A stretch of 39,794 nucleotides of DNA from an uncultured Clostridia bacterium (GTDB lineage: Bacteria > Bacillota > Clostridia > TANB77 > CAG-508): NCBI GenBank assembly GCA_944388605.1, contig CALXJJ010000014.1, positions 1 to 39,794 of the forward strand. The letters run 5' to 3'. The translations under genes and the position numbers were made by a program. The notes beneath the pieces were generated by a model, which saw only the letters and a list, made by a program, of their open reading frames with translations, made no database searches and was not told the origin of the DNA. Of the stretch, positions 18,011 through 26,524 are shown in pieces. The stretch's first letter is position 1. Each line of letters starts with the position of its first letter.

Positions 18011-18588
18011 AAACAGTGGAAAAGCAAAAACAGATAATAGAAGCAATATTATTTGCAGTAGGAAGAGAAGTAAAGATAAATGAGTTAATGTCAGTGTTAG
18101 AGAAGAATCAAGAAGAAGTAATAAGCATAATTAACTCAATGAAAATGGATTATGAAAAAGAAAATAGAGGAATAGAAATAATTCGAGTAAATGATTCATA
18201 TATATTAGTCACAAAAAAAGAACTATATGAATACATATATCCAATTTTAGATAAAAGAGCAAAACCAAATTTATCTCAAGCAGCACTTGAAACTTTAGCA
18301 ATTATAGCATATAATCCTAAAATAACAAGACCTGAAATTGAAGCAATTAGAGGAGTAAATACAGATGGAACTATATATAAATTATTAGAGTTCGAATTAA
18401 TAGAAAGTGCAGGAAAAATGGATGCACCAGGTAAACCAACTACATATATTGTAACAAATAAGTTTATGGAGATGTTTGGTTATAGTAGTTTAGAAGAGTT
18501 ACCAGAATTACCAAGATATAAGTTAGATGAAAATCAACAAATAGTGATCGACGAAATAATAGAGGAAAAACAAAAGGAGAATAAATGA
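18007..18588 (+). CDS. scpB: Segregation and condensation protein B
   Basis: 193 residues, made of two winged-helix domains. The conserved stretch LSQAALETLAIIAYNPKITRPEIEAIRG is diagnostic of ScpB, the kleisin-associated subunit of the SMC condensin complex that organises the chromosome. The usual partner gene scpA is not upstream here; an SDR gene is. ATG 18007 overlaps the previous stop; GTG 18016 is better spaced from AAAGG and could be the real start. A strong terminator lies about 100 bases downstream. Confidence 0.93.
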   Translation: MKTVEKQKQIIEAILFAVGREVKINELMSVLEKNQEEVISIINSMKMDYEKENRGIEIIRVNDSYILVTKKELYEYIYPILDKRAKPNLSQAALETLAIIAYNPKITRPEIEAIRGVNTDGTIYKLLEFELIESAGKMDAPGKPTTYIVTNKFMEMFGYSSLEELPELPRYKLDENQQIVIDEIIEEKQKENK

Positions 18589-18589
18589 T

Positions 18590-18739
18590 ATGACAAAAAT
18601 GGCTGAAAGCCTTGAGGCTGTATATATATATATATATATCGTAAATTTTAGAGAAAATATAATAAGAAAATTAAATAGAATAAATCAAAAGCATAGGTTA
18701 TTTTATAGTAAAATAGCCTATGCTTTTGATACCCAATGA
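18590..18739 (+). CDS. Small hypothetical ORF containing a TA microsatellite
   Basis: 49 codons starting at ATG 18590, with AGGAG spaced nine bases upstream, immediately after the scpB stop. It begins MTKMAESLEAVYIYIYIV, where the Tyr-Ile run is encoded by a TA repeat (about 18621-18639). The second half is formed by the terminator hairpin, so the C-terminus is unlikely to be a real protein sequence. It may be the start of a gene that has been cut away, or a chance ORF. Confidence 0.2.
   Translation: MTKMAESLEAVYIYIYIVNFRENIIRKLNRINQKHRLFYSKIAYAFDTQ
18620..18639. repeat. TA dinucleotide microsatellite
   Basis: About nine and a half uninterrupted TA units near the start of a small ORF with a good ribosome site. 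Such tracts can change length by slippage and shift frames. Confidence 0.7.
18687..18730 (+). terminator. Intrinsic terminator after scpB
   Basis: A 19-bp stem (18687-18705 with 18709-18727) has only one G-U pair and a 3-base loop TAG, ending in CTTTT. It closes the SDR-scpB transcript. Confidence 0.85.
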
Positions 18740-19190
18740 ATACAATAATGATAGTTACTCTACTAATGCAAGGTGTATAGGAAGTTTACCAAATGCGCCA
18801 AGTCAAGATATTGTTGGTTATTTTACAAGTAATTATAGTTACATGGAAGATTTTAATGGAACTTTTAAGGAAGCTGATACTAATTACAAACTAGATATGA
18901 ATCAAATGGAAAAATTAAATATACAGGATATAGATGAATATTATTGCTTGGCTTCACGTTGTATAAATTCTAATTCTGGAGATACTAAATTTGGTATAAA
19001 TACAGTTAATGATAGAGGAAAAGTAATTGATACAGGATGGGGTTGTAGAGTTGATAATTCCGAAGGATATGGTATGGTAGATGCTAATAATCTAGGAGGA
19101 GGACTTAGACCAGTATTTATGCTAAAGTCAGAAATTAAAGTTACAGGTGGCAGTGGTACAGAACAAGACCCATATACTTTAGGTATATAA
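18720..19190 (+). pseudogene. DUF6273-like surface protein, C-terminal remnant
   Basis: A 156-codon reading frame without ribosome site or signal peptide, starting inside the scpB terminator. Its sequence (CLASRCINSNSGDTKFGI, LRPVFMLKSEIKVTGGSG, QDPYTLGI) matches the C-terminal part of secreted DUF6273-type proteins of Clostridia, which carry YWLASR-like and RPVF.L motifs. The N-terminal export signal and repeats are absent. I take it as a fragment left by recombination; a tight terminator follows it. It contains no CGG. Confidence 0.55.
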
Positions 19191-19220
19191 ATAATGATTT
19201 TATCAGAGTTTATAATCTAA

Positions 19221-19255
19221 TAGAGAGTGTATTATTTAATACATTCTCTATTTTT
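19221..19255 (+). terminator. Intrinsic terminator after the DUF6273 remnant
   Basis: A 14-bp stem (19221-19234 with 19237-19250) with one G-U pair and a 2-base loop is followed by five T. Repeat copy R1 starts directly at its end. Confidence 0.8.
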
Positions 19256-19415
19256 ATACAATAGGAAAGTTATCCTTTCCTATTGTATAAAAGTTGCTAC
19301 ACTCTAACAGTTGCACACAATTTTGACTTCGTAAAATTGGCTTAGGAACAAATTTACTAAAAAGCTAACGAGGGAAGATAAATTTAATATAAATTTTAAG
19401 GCTTTCCGATTTGTC
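19255..19415 (+). repeat. Dispersed structured repeat, copy R1
   Basis: It opens with a perfect 15-bp hairpin (19255-19269 with 19275-19289). Next come GCACACAATTTTGAC, a small hairpin ending AAAATTGG, then GGAACAAATTTACTA and finally GGCTTTCCGATTTGTC, which pairs back with the AACAAAT part. The same order of blocks recurs at five other places here. Confidence 0.8.
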
Positions 19416-19428
19416 CAGCTATAGGAAA

Positions 19429-19459
19429 TTGCATATATTATAACTTTAAAATATATAAT
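19429..19459 (+). promoter_or_regulatory. Possible promoter for yqfC-yqfD
   Basis: TTGCAT (19429-19434) followed at 17-19 bases by TATATAAT (19452-19459). If used, repeat copy R2 would be part of the yqfC leader. Confidence 0.35.
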
Positions 19460-19502
19460 ACACATAAAAATATCATAATATATATAAAATAAATATATAT
19501 TA

Positions 19503-19647
19503 TATATTAGGAAAAGTCAGTATGACTTTCCTAATATAATATCAATTGCACACAATTTTGACAAGTCAAAATTGGCGCAGAACAAATTTACGAAAAGCCA
19601 AAGAGAAAGTTAAAATTTGTATTAAATTAGAGCTTTCCGATTTGTTC
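19503..19647 (+). repeat. Dispersed structured repeat, copy R2
   Basis: The opening hairpin here is a variant (TATATTAGGAAAAGTCA with TGACTTTCCTAATATA, 19503-19538). The core is the best preserved of all copies: AATTTTGAC-AA-GTCAAAATT hairpin, GCGCAGAACAAATTTACG, AAAGCCAAAGAGAAAGTT, and the closing GCTTTCCGATTTGTTC. It ends only 4 bases before the AAAGGAG ribosome site of yqfC. Confidence 0.8.
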
Positions 19648-19661
19648 TATAAAGGAGAAAG

Positions 19662-19946
19662 ATGTGTATGAAAAAAAAGAAACAGAGTAAATTTAATAGA
19701 ATGCTTGATATGCCAATGGAAATATCATCAAATAAACCGAAATTGACTATAATTGGATTTGAAGAATTACTTATAGAAAATTATAAAGGAATATTAGAAT
19801 ATGAAGAGTTTTTTATAAGAATTAATACATATGTAGGAATTATAAATATTAATGGATTTGAACTTGAATTGGACGAAATGACAACAGATGATTTAATAAT
19901 AAGAGGAAAAATTGATTCTATTGATTTTGAAAAATCTGAAGAGTGA
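19662..19946 (+). CDS. yqfC: Sporulation protein YqfC
   Basis: About 92-94 residues of the YabP/YqfC family. Characteristic segments are PKLTIIGFEELLIENYKGI, INTYVGIININGFELELDEM and DDLIIRGKI. In other spore formers yqfC is expressed in the mother cell with yqfD; its molecular role is not known. ATG 19662 and ATG 19668 are both possible behind AAAGGAG (19652-19657). The next gene starts 14 bases after the stop. Confidence 0.9.
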   Translation: MCMKKKKQSKFNRMLDMPMEISSNKPKLTIIGFEELLIENYKGILEYEEFFIRINTYVGIININGFELELDEMTTDDLIIRGKIDSIDFEKSEE

Positions 19947-19960
19947 ATTGGAGGACATAT

Positions 19961-21140
19961 ATGAGAGAATATTTTAGTTATATAACTGGATATGTAAATA
20001 TAGTAGTAGAAGGGTATTATATAGAAAAGTTTATTAATTTATGTTTAAATAAAAGTATATATATATGGAATTTAAAAAGAGAGAAAGCTAGTATATTGCA
20101 TGCTAGAATTAATATAAATGATTTTAAGAAATTAAAAAATATATGTAAACAGACAAAGTGTAGAGTAAAAATAGAGAAAAAGAATGGAATTCCATTTATA
20201 TTATATAAATATAAAAAAAGAAAAATAAGTATAATTTTTTTAATATTAGTAATAGCTTCAATATTTATAATGTCAAATTTTATATGGAATATAGAGATAG
20301 TAGGAAATGAGAAAATAGATAGTATGGAAATAATGAACATTTTAAAACAAGAAGGAATAGATATAGGAAAATCAAAAATGAGTATAGATTCAAAAGATAT
20401 AATAAATGAGATAAGATTTAAAAGAGAAGATATAGCATGGATTGGATTTGAAATAAAAGGAACAAATTTAATTGTAAAAATAGTAGAAGCAGACGAAAAG
20501 CCAGAAATTATAAATGAAGAGGATTATTGTAATATAATTGCTAAAAAAGATGCTGTTATTTCAAAAATTAGTGCACGGAAATGGTACAGTTATGGTGAAA
20601 GAAGGAGATGTTGTAAAAAAGGGAGATGTTCTTATTGCTGGAAAAATGGAAGGAAAATATACAGGAATAAGATATGTCCATGCTAATGGAGATGTTTATG
20701 CAAATGTTTGGTATTCAGATAAAGCAGAAGTTCAATTAAAACAAACCAAACAAGAACGTACAGAAAATGTGGAAAAGAAATATTCTATTAAGATAAATAA
20801 TTTTAAAATAAATTTTTATAAAAAGCTTTCAAATTTTGAAAAATGTGATACAATAGAAGAAGAAAAAAAGTTAAAAATTTTTTCAAACTTTTATTTGCCT
20901 TTTAGTATAATAGAATATACAAATTATGAAATGAGAGATACACAAATAGAATATAGCTTGCAAGAGGCTAAAGAACTTGCAATAAAACAGGCAGAAGATA
21001 AAGTGAAAAGTCAAATAGAAGATAAAGAAAAGATTTTAGATACACATGTAACTGTAACTCAAAAAGAAGGAAAAGTAGAAGCAGAAGTTATATGTGAAGT
21101 ACTAGAAGATATAGGGACGAAAGAAAAATTTGAAATTTGA
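19961..21140 (+). CDS. yqfD: Sporulation protein YqfD, +1 shifted
   Basis: 392 residues when one base is skipped at the in-phase CGG at 20576, close to the usual YqfD length. ATG 19961 follows TTGGAGG; the GTG at 19943 is not needed. The N-terminal cytoplasmic domain (1-85) precedes a transmembrane helix (KISIIFLILVIASIFIMSNF), then a POTRA-like part (IVGNEKIDSMEIMNILKQEG), and the outside domain. The zero frame turns to nonsense after SKISA and stops at 20686. The shifted frame continues NGTVMVKEGDVVKKGDVLI, the conserved barrel-sandwich-like region. Stage IV sporulation protein; needed for efficient sporulation in relatives. A conventional annotation would report two broken genes. Confidence 0.88.
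20576..20579 (+). other. CGGA +1 frameshift site in yqfD
   Basis: In-phase CGG after GCA. Skipping one base gives SA-G-NGTVMVKEGD, restoring the conserved protein. The preceding codon GCA would re-pair poorly one base on (CAC), so simple P-site slippage is not suggested. Confidence 0.75.
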
Positions 21141-21153
21141 AAGGATTGATAAT

Positions 21154-22335
21154 ATGCAAGAGAAAAGCCTTAGAATGGTAGGGACAGATAAAACCTTTTT
21201 TAATAAATTAAGTAATACAATATCTAAATTATTGTTGCCAACAAAATTAGGAATAAACAATTTACTTATTACAATAAAAAGAAATAATGTACTAAAAGCT
21301 TATGAACAATTTAAAGATAATGAGAATGATGAACTAGAGAAAAAATATGACGATTTATTTGCTTTATATTTAGAAGCTATAGATAAAAATGTAATGGATT
21401 CAATTTATAAAAAAGTAAAAAACAATAGTGCAACTGATTTTGAAAGAGATGCATTATCAAGATATTATTTAATTACACAACTTAAAGATACTGAATATGT
21501 AGAATATAAATATATGAAACAAAAATATTTATTAGAATTAGATAATGAAAATATACAATTATTAGAGAAGCAAAAAATTATAGATAGATATAATAAATTT
21601 TATGTTTCAAAAATGGAAGCAATATATAAGGGATTATTAAAACATTATTCTGTAAAGTTATCAGATAATATAATGCCTGCACTAAAAGAAGAAATTTATG
21701 AAAAAATATTTAGTACAATTGAGGAATACATAGAAAAAATACTTCCTGTAAAAATAAAATATAGTGAAAATGAAACATATAAAGAGGTATTAGATGCTTA
21801 TGATAAATTCGAAAAATACACAGTTGGAAAATTAGATCAAAATGATAATATAGAAAAGAAAATGGTATTATTAGGAATAAGTAGAAGGCTATTTACTCAT
21901 TCATTACCATTAATTGTAGCAGAGCAATGTTATATAAAATTATTAAAAGATACAAGAGCTTTAATAGTGGATACAAGAATAAAGCAAAAGCAGAATAAAG
22001 CATATGAAATATTATTAAATATCATAGAAGAGTATAACATAAAATTGTTATCAACAAAGGTATATTGGGACAAACCAACAGATAGGGAAGAGTATAAAAA
22101 ATTTTGGAATAAATATAAAAAGGTTATGGAATTAAAAGATTCTAATTATTTAGAATATTTAAAACAAAGAGAAATTTTGTTTATAAAGAGTGATTTAGAA
22201 AAAGTATATAGTAATGAGAATAAATATTATAAAATAATAAAATACTATAAACAAAAATTAGTTGAATTAGGTGTTATGAGAGAGATAAAAAATAATTGTA
22301 AATCATATGGAAATTATGTAAAAAAAGTTGTATAG
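21154..22335 (+). CDS. Unknown 393-residue helical protein in the place of phoH
   Basis: I do not recognise a family. The protein is rich in Lys, Glu, Tyr and long predicted helices, with no signal peptide, membrane segment or nucleotide-binding motif. In other Firmicutes the gene between yqfD and ybeY is phoH (an ATPase with a Walker A motif); nothing of that kind is seen here. ATG 21154 has AAAGGAT eight bases upstream. It lies 13 bases after yqfD and 8 bases before ybeY, so it is part of the operon. It contains no CGG. A soluble role in the cytoplasm is the only inference. Confidence 0.75.
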   Translation: MQEKSLRMVGTDKTFFNKLSNTISKLLLPTKLGINNLLITIKRNNVLKAYEQFKDNENDELEKKYDDLFALYLEAIDKNVMDSIYKKVKNNSATDFERDALSRYYLITQLKDTEYVEYKYMKQKYLLELDNENIQLLEKQKIIDRYNKFYVSKMEAIYKGLLKHYSVKLSDNIMPALKEEIYEKIFSTIEEYIEKILPVKIKYSENETYKEVLDAYDKFEKYTVGKLDQNDNIEKKMVLLGISRRLFTHSLPLIVAEQCYIKLLKDTRALIVDTRIKQKQNKAYEILLNIIEEYNIKLLSTKVYWDKPTDREEYKKFWNKYKKVMELKDSNYLEYLKQREILFIKSDLEKVYSNENKYYKIIKYYKQKLVELGVMREIKNNCKSYGNYVKKVV

Positions 22336-22343
22336 GAGAAAAT

Positions 22344-22811
22344 ATGGTATCAGAAATAAATTTTTTAGACATAGAAGAAAATAGTGGATATAAAAATTTT
22401 ATAGAGCAGATAATAGAGAAATGTTTTGAAGAGGAAGACTTAAATTGTAGTAGTTTGTATGTTAATGTAATATTAACTACTCCTGCTCATATAAAAGAAA
22501 TAAATAAAAAATATAGAAATATAGATAAAGAAACAGACGTGTTATCTTTTCCTATGTTTGAAAAAAGTGAAATAAACCAGGTTATTGAAAGTAAAAATCA
22601 AGATATACTAGGAGATATAGTTATATCAATAGAACAAGTAAAAAAACAAGCAGAAGAATATGAACATAGTTTTAATAGAGAATTAGCATATATGGTAGTA
22701 CATGGTTTTTATCATTTGATGGGATATGACCATATAGAAGAGGAGGATAAAAAAATAATGCGTTCTAAAGAAGAAAATATATTAAGTAAGATTGGAGTAG
22801 AACGTGTATGA
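22344..22811 (+). CDS. ybeY: Endoribonuclease YbeY
   Basis: 155 residues of the UPF0054 family. The zinc-binding motif HGFYHLMGYDH is complete, and the family segments INKKYRNIDKETDVLSFP and LGDIVIS are present. YbeY is a single-strand RNase used in 16S rRNA maturation and ribosome quality control. It sits ahead of dgkA and shares an ATGA overlap with it (22808-22811), the standard Firmicute order. Confidence 0.95.
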   Translation: MVSEINFLDIEENSGYKNFIEQIIEKCFEEEDLNCSSLYVNVILTTPAHIKEINKKYRNIDKETDVLSFPMFEKSEINQVIESKNQDILGDIVISIEQVKKQAEEYEHSFNRELAYMVVHGFYHLMGYDHIEEEDKKIMRSKEENILSKIGVERV

Positions 22812-23194
22812 AACAATTAAAGAAAACATATAATAGTAATTTTTTAGAAGCTTTAACAAATGCAGTATTTGGAATAAGACATATTTTTAGAACACAAATT
22901 AATATTAGAATACAAACTATAATAGCAATAATTGTAATTATATTAGCTTTTGTATTGAAATTTAGTAAGATAGAATTTCTATTTTTAATATTTACAATTG
23001 CATTTGTTTTATTTGCAGAAGCTATCAATACTGCAATTGAAGCAACAGTAGATTTATATACAAAAGAGTACCATCCAAAAGCAAAAATTGCTAAAGATGT
23101 AGCAGCAGGAGCTGTTATAATAGCAGTTTTAAATTCGATTATAACAGGTATTATACTATTTGGAAGTAAAATACTAGATATAATTATGAAATAG
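22808..23194 (+). CDS. dgkA: Diacylglycerol/undecaprenol kinase (DgkA)
   Basis: 128 residues, a three-helix membrane kinase. The family signature is seen as FAEAINTAIEATVDL, followed by HPKAKIAKDVAAGAVII; an amphipathic N-terminus with NAVFGIRHIFRTQ precedes. In Gram-positive bacteria this protein phosphorylates undecaprenol for cell wall synthesis. The start overlaps ybeY. The next gene begins 14 bases downstream. Confidence 0.93.
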   Translation: MKQLKKTYNSNFLEALTNAVFGIRHIFRTQINIRIQTIIAIIVIILAFVLKFSKIEFLFLIFTIAFVLFAEAINTAIEATVDLYTKEYHPKAKIAKDVAAGAVIIAVLNSIITGIILFGSKILDIIMK

Positions 23195-23208
23195 AGGAGA
23201 TGTTTCAA

Positions 23209-24264
23209 ATGAATAAATCATTAGGAATAAAAATATTAATAATAATTTTAGTTTTATTAATAATAGTAGCAGGTGTGTTATTAGCTATGAGAATATTAAA
23301 ACAAGAAGAACCAGTAGTGTCATTAGGACAAGAAACTATAAATGAAGTAAGTCAAACTCCTCCTGTGGAAGAAGAATATGTACCAAAGATATTTAATGGA
23401 GATAAAAGACCTGTAGCAGTAATGATAGACAATCATAAATCTGCTATGCCACAAGCAAATTTGGATAAAGCATATATAGTATATGAAATAATAGTGGAAG
23501 GTGGAGAAACTAGGCTAATGGCAGTATATAAAGGACAAGATGATTTAGATAAAATAGGACCAATAAGAAGTTCAAGACATTACTTCCTAGATTATGCATT
23601 AGAAAATGATGCAATATATGTGCATTATGGTTGGAGTCCACAAGCACAAAGTGATATAAAGAAATTAGGAATAAATAATATAAATGGAATAACAGAAAGT
23701 TCTACAAGTTTTTGGAGAGCAAATGATAAATATGCACCACATAATGCTGTTTCAGATATGGAAAATGTAATGAAAATAGCAGAAAGAAAAGAATATAGAA
23801 CTACTTCATCAATGGATAGTTTATTTAATTATGTAGAAGAAGTAAATTTAGAAAGTGAAAATTCACAAACTGCAAATGCGTTTAGTATAGAGTATTCTCA
23901 AGCCAATACAGTAAGATATGAATATGATGCAGAAAATAAAAATTATATACGATACTCAAGAGGAGAAAAGCAAGTAGACTGGGATACAGAAGAACCAGTA
24001 ACAGTAAAAAATATAGTTATAACAAAAGTAGAAAATTATGATTTAAATGACGGAGAGAATAAAGGTAGACAAACATTGTCAAATATAGGAACTTTTGATG
24101 GATATTACATTACAAATGGTAGAGTAATACCAATAAAATGTACAAAAGATTCAAGAAAAGAACAAACTGTATACAAAGATCTAGAAGGAAATGAAATAGA
24201 AGTAAATGATGGAAATACTTTTATACAAATATGTCCAATAAATTCAAACATAGAATTTGAGTAA
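23209..24264 (+). CDS. yerB: DUF3048 protein (YerB-like)
   Basis: About 351 residues. A single N-terminal membrane helix (about 5-27) has no lipobox cysteine at the expected place, so it is more likely a signal anchor than a lipoprotein. The DUF3048 signature is clear: RPVAVMIDNHKSAMPQ, GGETRLMAVYKGQ, IGPIRSSRHYFLDYA, HYGWSPQA. The C-terminal domain is the matching DUF3048_C. ATG 23209 is preferred because ATG 23200 overlaps the GAGGAG ribosome site. Function is unknown; B. subtilis YerB is also an extracytoplasmic protein. A terminator follows. Confidence 0.88.
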   Translation: MNKSLGIKILIIILVLLIIVAGVLLAMRILKQEEPVVSLGQETINEVSQTPPVEEEYVPKIFNGDKRPVAVMIDNHKSAMPQANLDKAYIVYEIIVEGGETRLMAVYKGQDDLDKIGPIRSSRHYFLDYALENDAIYVHYGWSPQAQSDIKKLGINNINGITESSTSFWRANDKYAPHNAVSDMENVMKIAERKEYRTTSSMDSLFNYVEEVNLESENSQTANAFSIEYSQANTVRYEYDAENKNYIRYSRGEKQVDWDTEEPVTVKNIVITKVENYDLNDGENKGRQTLSNIGTFDGYYITNGRVIPIKCTKDSRKEQTVYKDLEGNEIEVNDGNTFIQICPINSNIEFE

Positions 24265-24270
24265 AGAAAA

Positions 24271-24316
24271 AAGTATTAATAATAGATTTTAACTATTATT
24301 AATGCTTTCTTTTTTT
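24271..24316 (+). terminator. Intrinsic terminator after the DUF3048 gene
   Basis: A 15-bp stem (24271-24285 with 24293-24307) with a G-U pair is followed by TCTTTTTTT. It separates the yqfC-to-yerB transcript from era. Confidence 0.85.
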
Positions 24317-24415
24317 GTCATATTATGATAAAATATGAATGTAAATTTTTATTTTAGAATACTAAATTCTACAAAAAAATTATAATATAGGTTGTATAAT
24401 AAGGAAGGAAAAGAT

Positions 24416-25322
24416 ATGAAGGAAAATTTTAAGTCTGGATTTATTTCTATAGTAGGAAGAACAAATGTAGGAAAATCTAGCATTTTAAATACTCTATTAG
24501 GGGAAAAAATAGCAGCAATATGTAATAAACCACAAACTACAAGAACTGCAATAAGAGGTATAATTAATAGAAGGAATAGTCAAATAATATTTATAGATAC
24601 ACCAGGAATACATAAACCTAAGAGCAAATTAGGAGATGCAATGATAGAAACTAGTTTTGATGTGGCAAAAGATGCAGATATAATTTTATTTGTAACAGAA
24701 GCAACATCAAAAGAAATAGGAAAAGGAGATAGAATTATATTAGAAAAAATAAAAGAATCTAAAAAGAAAGCTATATTAATAATAAATAAAATAGATTTAG
24801 TAAAAAAAGAAGAACTACTTTCACTTATTGAATTATATAAAGATGAATATGATTTTATTTCTGTAATACCTGTTTCTGTTCTAAAAAAACAAAATTTAGA
24901 AGAGATATTGATAGAAATAGAAAAAAACTTAAATTACCGGTCCTGCATATTATAATATAGATGAATATACAGATCAAACTTTAAGACAACTAGTAGAAGA
25001 AACTGTGAGAGAAAAGGCATTAAGACTTTTAAAAGATGAAGTACCACATGGCATATTAGTAGAAACAGAAAAAATGAAGAGAAGAAAAACTATTGAGAAA
25101 AAACCAATTTATGATATAGAAGTAACAATTTATTGTTTAAGAAATTCACATAAAGGGATAGTAATCGGAAAAAGTGGAAATATGTTAAAAAAGATAGGAA
25201 CATATGCAAGGCAAGATTTAGAAAAGATGTTAGAAAGTAAAGTTAATTTGAAAATATGGGTTAAAGTTAAAGAAGATTGGCTTAATGATGAAAAAATAAT
25301 AAAAAAATTTAAATTGCAATAA
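24416..25322 (+). CDS. era: GTPase Era, +1 shifted
   Basis: Era binds 16S rRNA and is needed for 30S assembly. The first 174 codons give the GTPase domain: G1 GRTNVGKS (14-21), G3 DTPG, G4 NKID. At the end of this domain the frame meets an in-phase CGG (24938) and would stop 12 bases later. Skipping one base gives G-PAYYNIDEYTDQ and the KH domain with GIVIGKSGNMLKKIG. The joined protein is 301 aa, the usual Era length. Related Eras read EGP at the junction, which fits C-GGT-CCT as glycine. ATG 24416 follows AAGGAAGG; the TTG at 24392 is rejected. Without the shift the RNA-binding KH domain would be lost. Confidence 0.93.
24938..24941 (+). other. CGGT +1 frameshift site in era
   Basis: In-phase CGG after TAC. 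The zero frame ends at TAA 24950-24952, while the +1 frame resumes the conserved linker and KH domain without a gap. The skipped-C reading supplies the conserved glycine of the EGP motif. Confidence 0.85.
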
Positions 25323-25419
25323 ATGTAAAAAATTACAAGTATAAATATATAAAAATTGCAGAACATAAGATAAATAATATTTGCAATGAAATGCAATAGA
25401 CTTGGAAAGGTGATGGCTT

Positions 25420-25575
25420 ATGATAAAACAAATAGCATGGAATACTTTTAAAAATACAGGGAGTATAGATACTTTTTTAGAATTAATGCAAGTAGAAGAT
25501 GCAGAAAAAAATATAGAAAAAATGAAGGCGGAACAAGATGGGAATTATAAAAACAAAGGGAATAGTATTAGCTGA
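25420..25575 (+). CDS. yqzL: YqzL-like small protein
   Basis: 51 residues. ATG 25420 has GGAAAGG seven bases upstream. The N-terminal segment WNTFKNTGSIDTFLEL matches the short YqzL family (W..F..TG.ID.YL), and the place between era and recO is where yqzL is found in Bacilli and Clostridia. The 3' end overlaps the recO start by 38 bases in another frame. Function is unknown. Confidence 0.8.
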   Translation: MIKQIAWNTFKNTGSIDTFLELMQVEDAEKNIEKMKAEQDGNYKNKGNSIS

Positions 25576-26266
25576 AAATAATATGGGAGATTTTGATAAA
25601 ATGATAACACTATTTACTCCAGATTGTGGTAAAATTGGGTGCTCAGCTAAAGGTGCAAGAAGACCAAAAAGTCTTCTTATGGCAGGCACTCAATTTCTAT
25701 GCTTTGGAGAATATATGATATATAAAAGTGCAAATAGTTATCATATAAATTCATGTGATCCAATAGAAGTTTTTTATAATATAAGAATAGATTTAAATAA
25801 ATTAAAATATGCTTCACACATAATAAAAATAATCATAGATGTTACAGATGAAAATGAAGGAAATTATAGAATATTACAGCTATTATTAAATACATTATAC
25901 ATAATATCAGAAACAAATAGAGATTTGGATTTCATTTTGTCAATATTTAAAATTCGTTTAGTTTGTATATTAGGGTTTACACCAAATACTCTAGAATGTA
26001 CAGAGTGTGGAAAAAAAGAAGATTTTAGATATTTTAGTTTTAAAAATGAAGGTTTTAAATGTAGTGACTGTGGCAAAGTAGATAAATCAGCAATAAGAAT
26101 AAGTGAAACTACAGTTAATGCAATACAATATATAATAGCAAGTACTCCAAAAAAAATATTTTCATTTAATATACCAGAAGAAAGTAAGAAAGAATTAGAA
26201 TTAATAGCAAAAGTATATTTAAATGATAAATTGGAAAAAGAGTATAAATTAGAAGAATTATTTTAA
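25538..26266 (+). CDS. recO: DNA repair protein RecO
   Basis: 242 residues, the usual length. An N-terminal OB-fold (GIVLAENNMGDFDKMITLFT, then SAKGARRPKS) is followed by a helical domain and a zinc-binding part with two pairs of cysteines (CTECG, CSDCG), as in Gram-positive RecO. It loads RecA on SSB-covered single-strand DNA in the RecFOR path. The weak ribosome site (AAGGCGGA) and overlap with yqzL suggest coupled translation. Confidence 0.93.
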   Translation: MGIIKTKGIVLAENNMGDFDKMITLFTPDCGKIGCSAKGARRPKSLLMAGTQFLCFGEYMIYKSANSYHINSCDPIEVFYNIRIDLNKLKYASHIIKIIIDVTDENEGNYRILQLLLNTLYIISETNRDLDFILSIFKIRLVCILGFTPNTLECTECGKKEDFRYFSFKNEGFKCSDCGKVDKSAIRISETTVNAIQYIIASTPKKIFSFNIPEESKKELELIAKVYLNDKLEKEYKLEELF

Positions 26267-26312
26267 ATATTATGATAAACAAAAAAATCATTAAAGGACT
26301 CACAAATTATTG

Positions 26313-26342
26313 TTGACTTTGTTAATAAAATTATGTTATAGT
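26313..26342 (+). promoter_or_regulatory. Promoter of the rubredoxin gene
   Basis: TTGACT (26313-26318), 18 bases, TATAGT (26337-26342), with AAGGAGG 9-15 bases before the ATG. Confidence 0.55.
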
Positions 26343-26364
26343 ATGAAAAAAAGGAGGAAATGTT

Positions 26365-26523
26365 ATGTATAGATGTATGGCATGTGGATATGTATATGAT
26401 CCAGAAAAAGGAGATCCAGATAGTGGTATAGCTCCAGGAACAGCTTTTGAAGATATTCCAGACGATTGGGTATGCCCACTTTGTGGAGTAGGAAAAGATA
26501 TGTTTGAAAAAGTAGAAGAATAA
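26365..26523 (+). CDS. Rubredoxin
   Basis: 52 residues. Two CxxCG iron-binding loops (C4, C7 in CMACG and C37, C40 in CPLCG) and the conserved core [18 protein letters not shown] and DDWVCPLCG identify a standard rubredoxin. It is a one-iron electron carrier, in anaerobes often used for reduction of oxygen or peroxide by rubrerythrin or flavodiiron proteins. AAGGAGG lies at the right distance from ATG 26365. Monocistronic, with its own promoter and a perfect terminator. Confidence 0.96.
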   Translation: MYRCMACGYVYDPEKGDPDSGIAPGTAFEDIPDDWVCPLCGVGKDMFEKVEE

Positions 26524-26524
26524 A

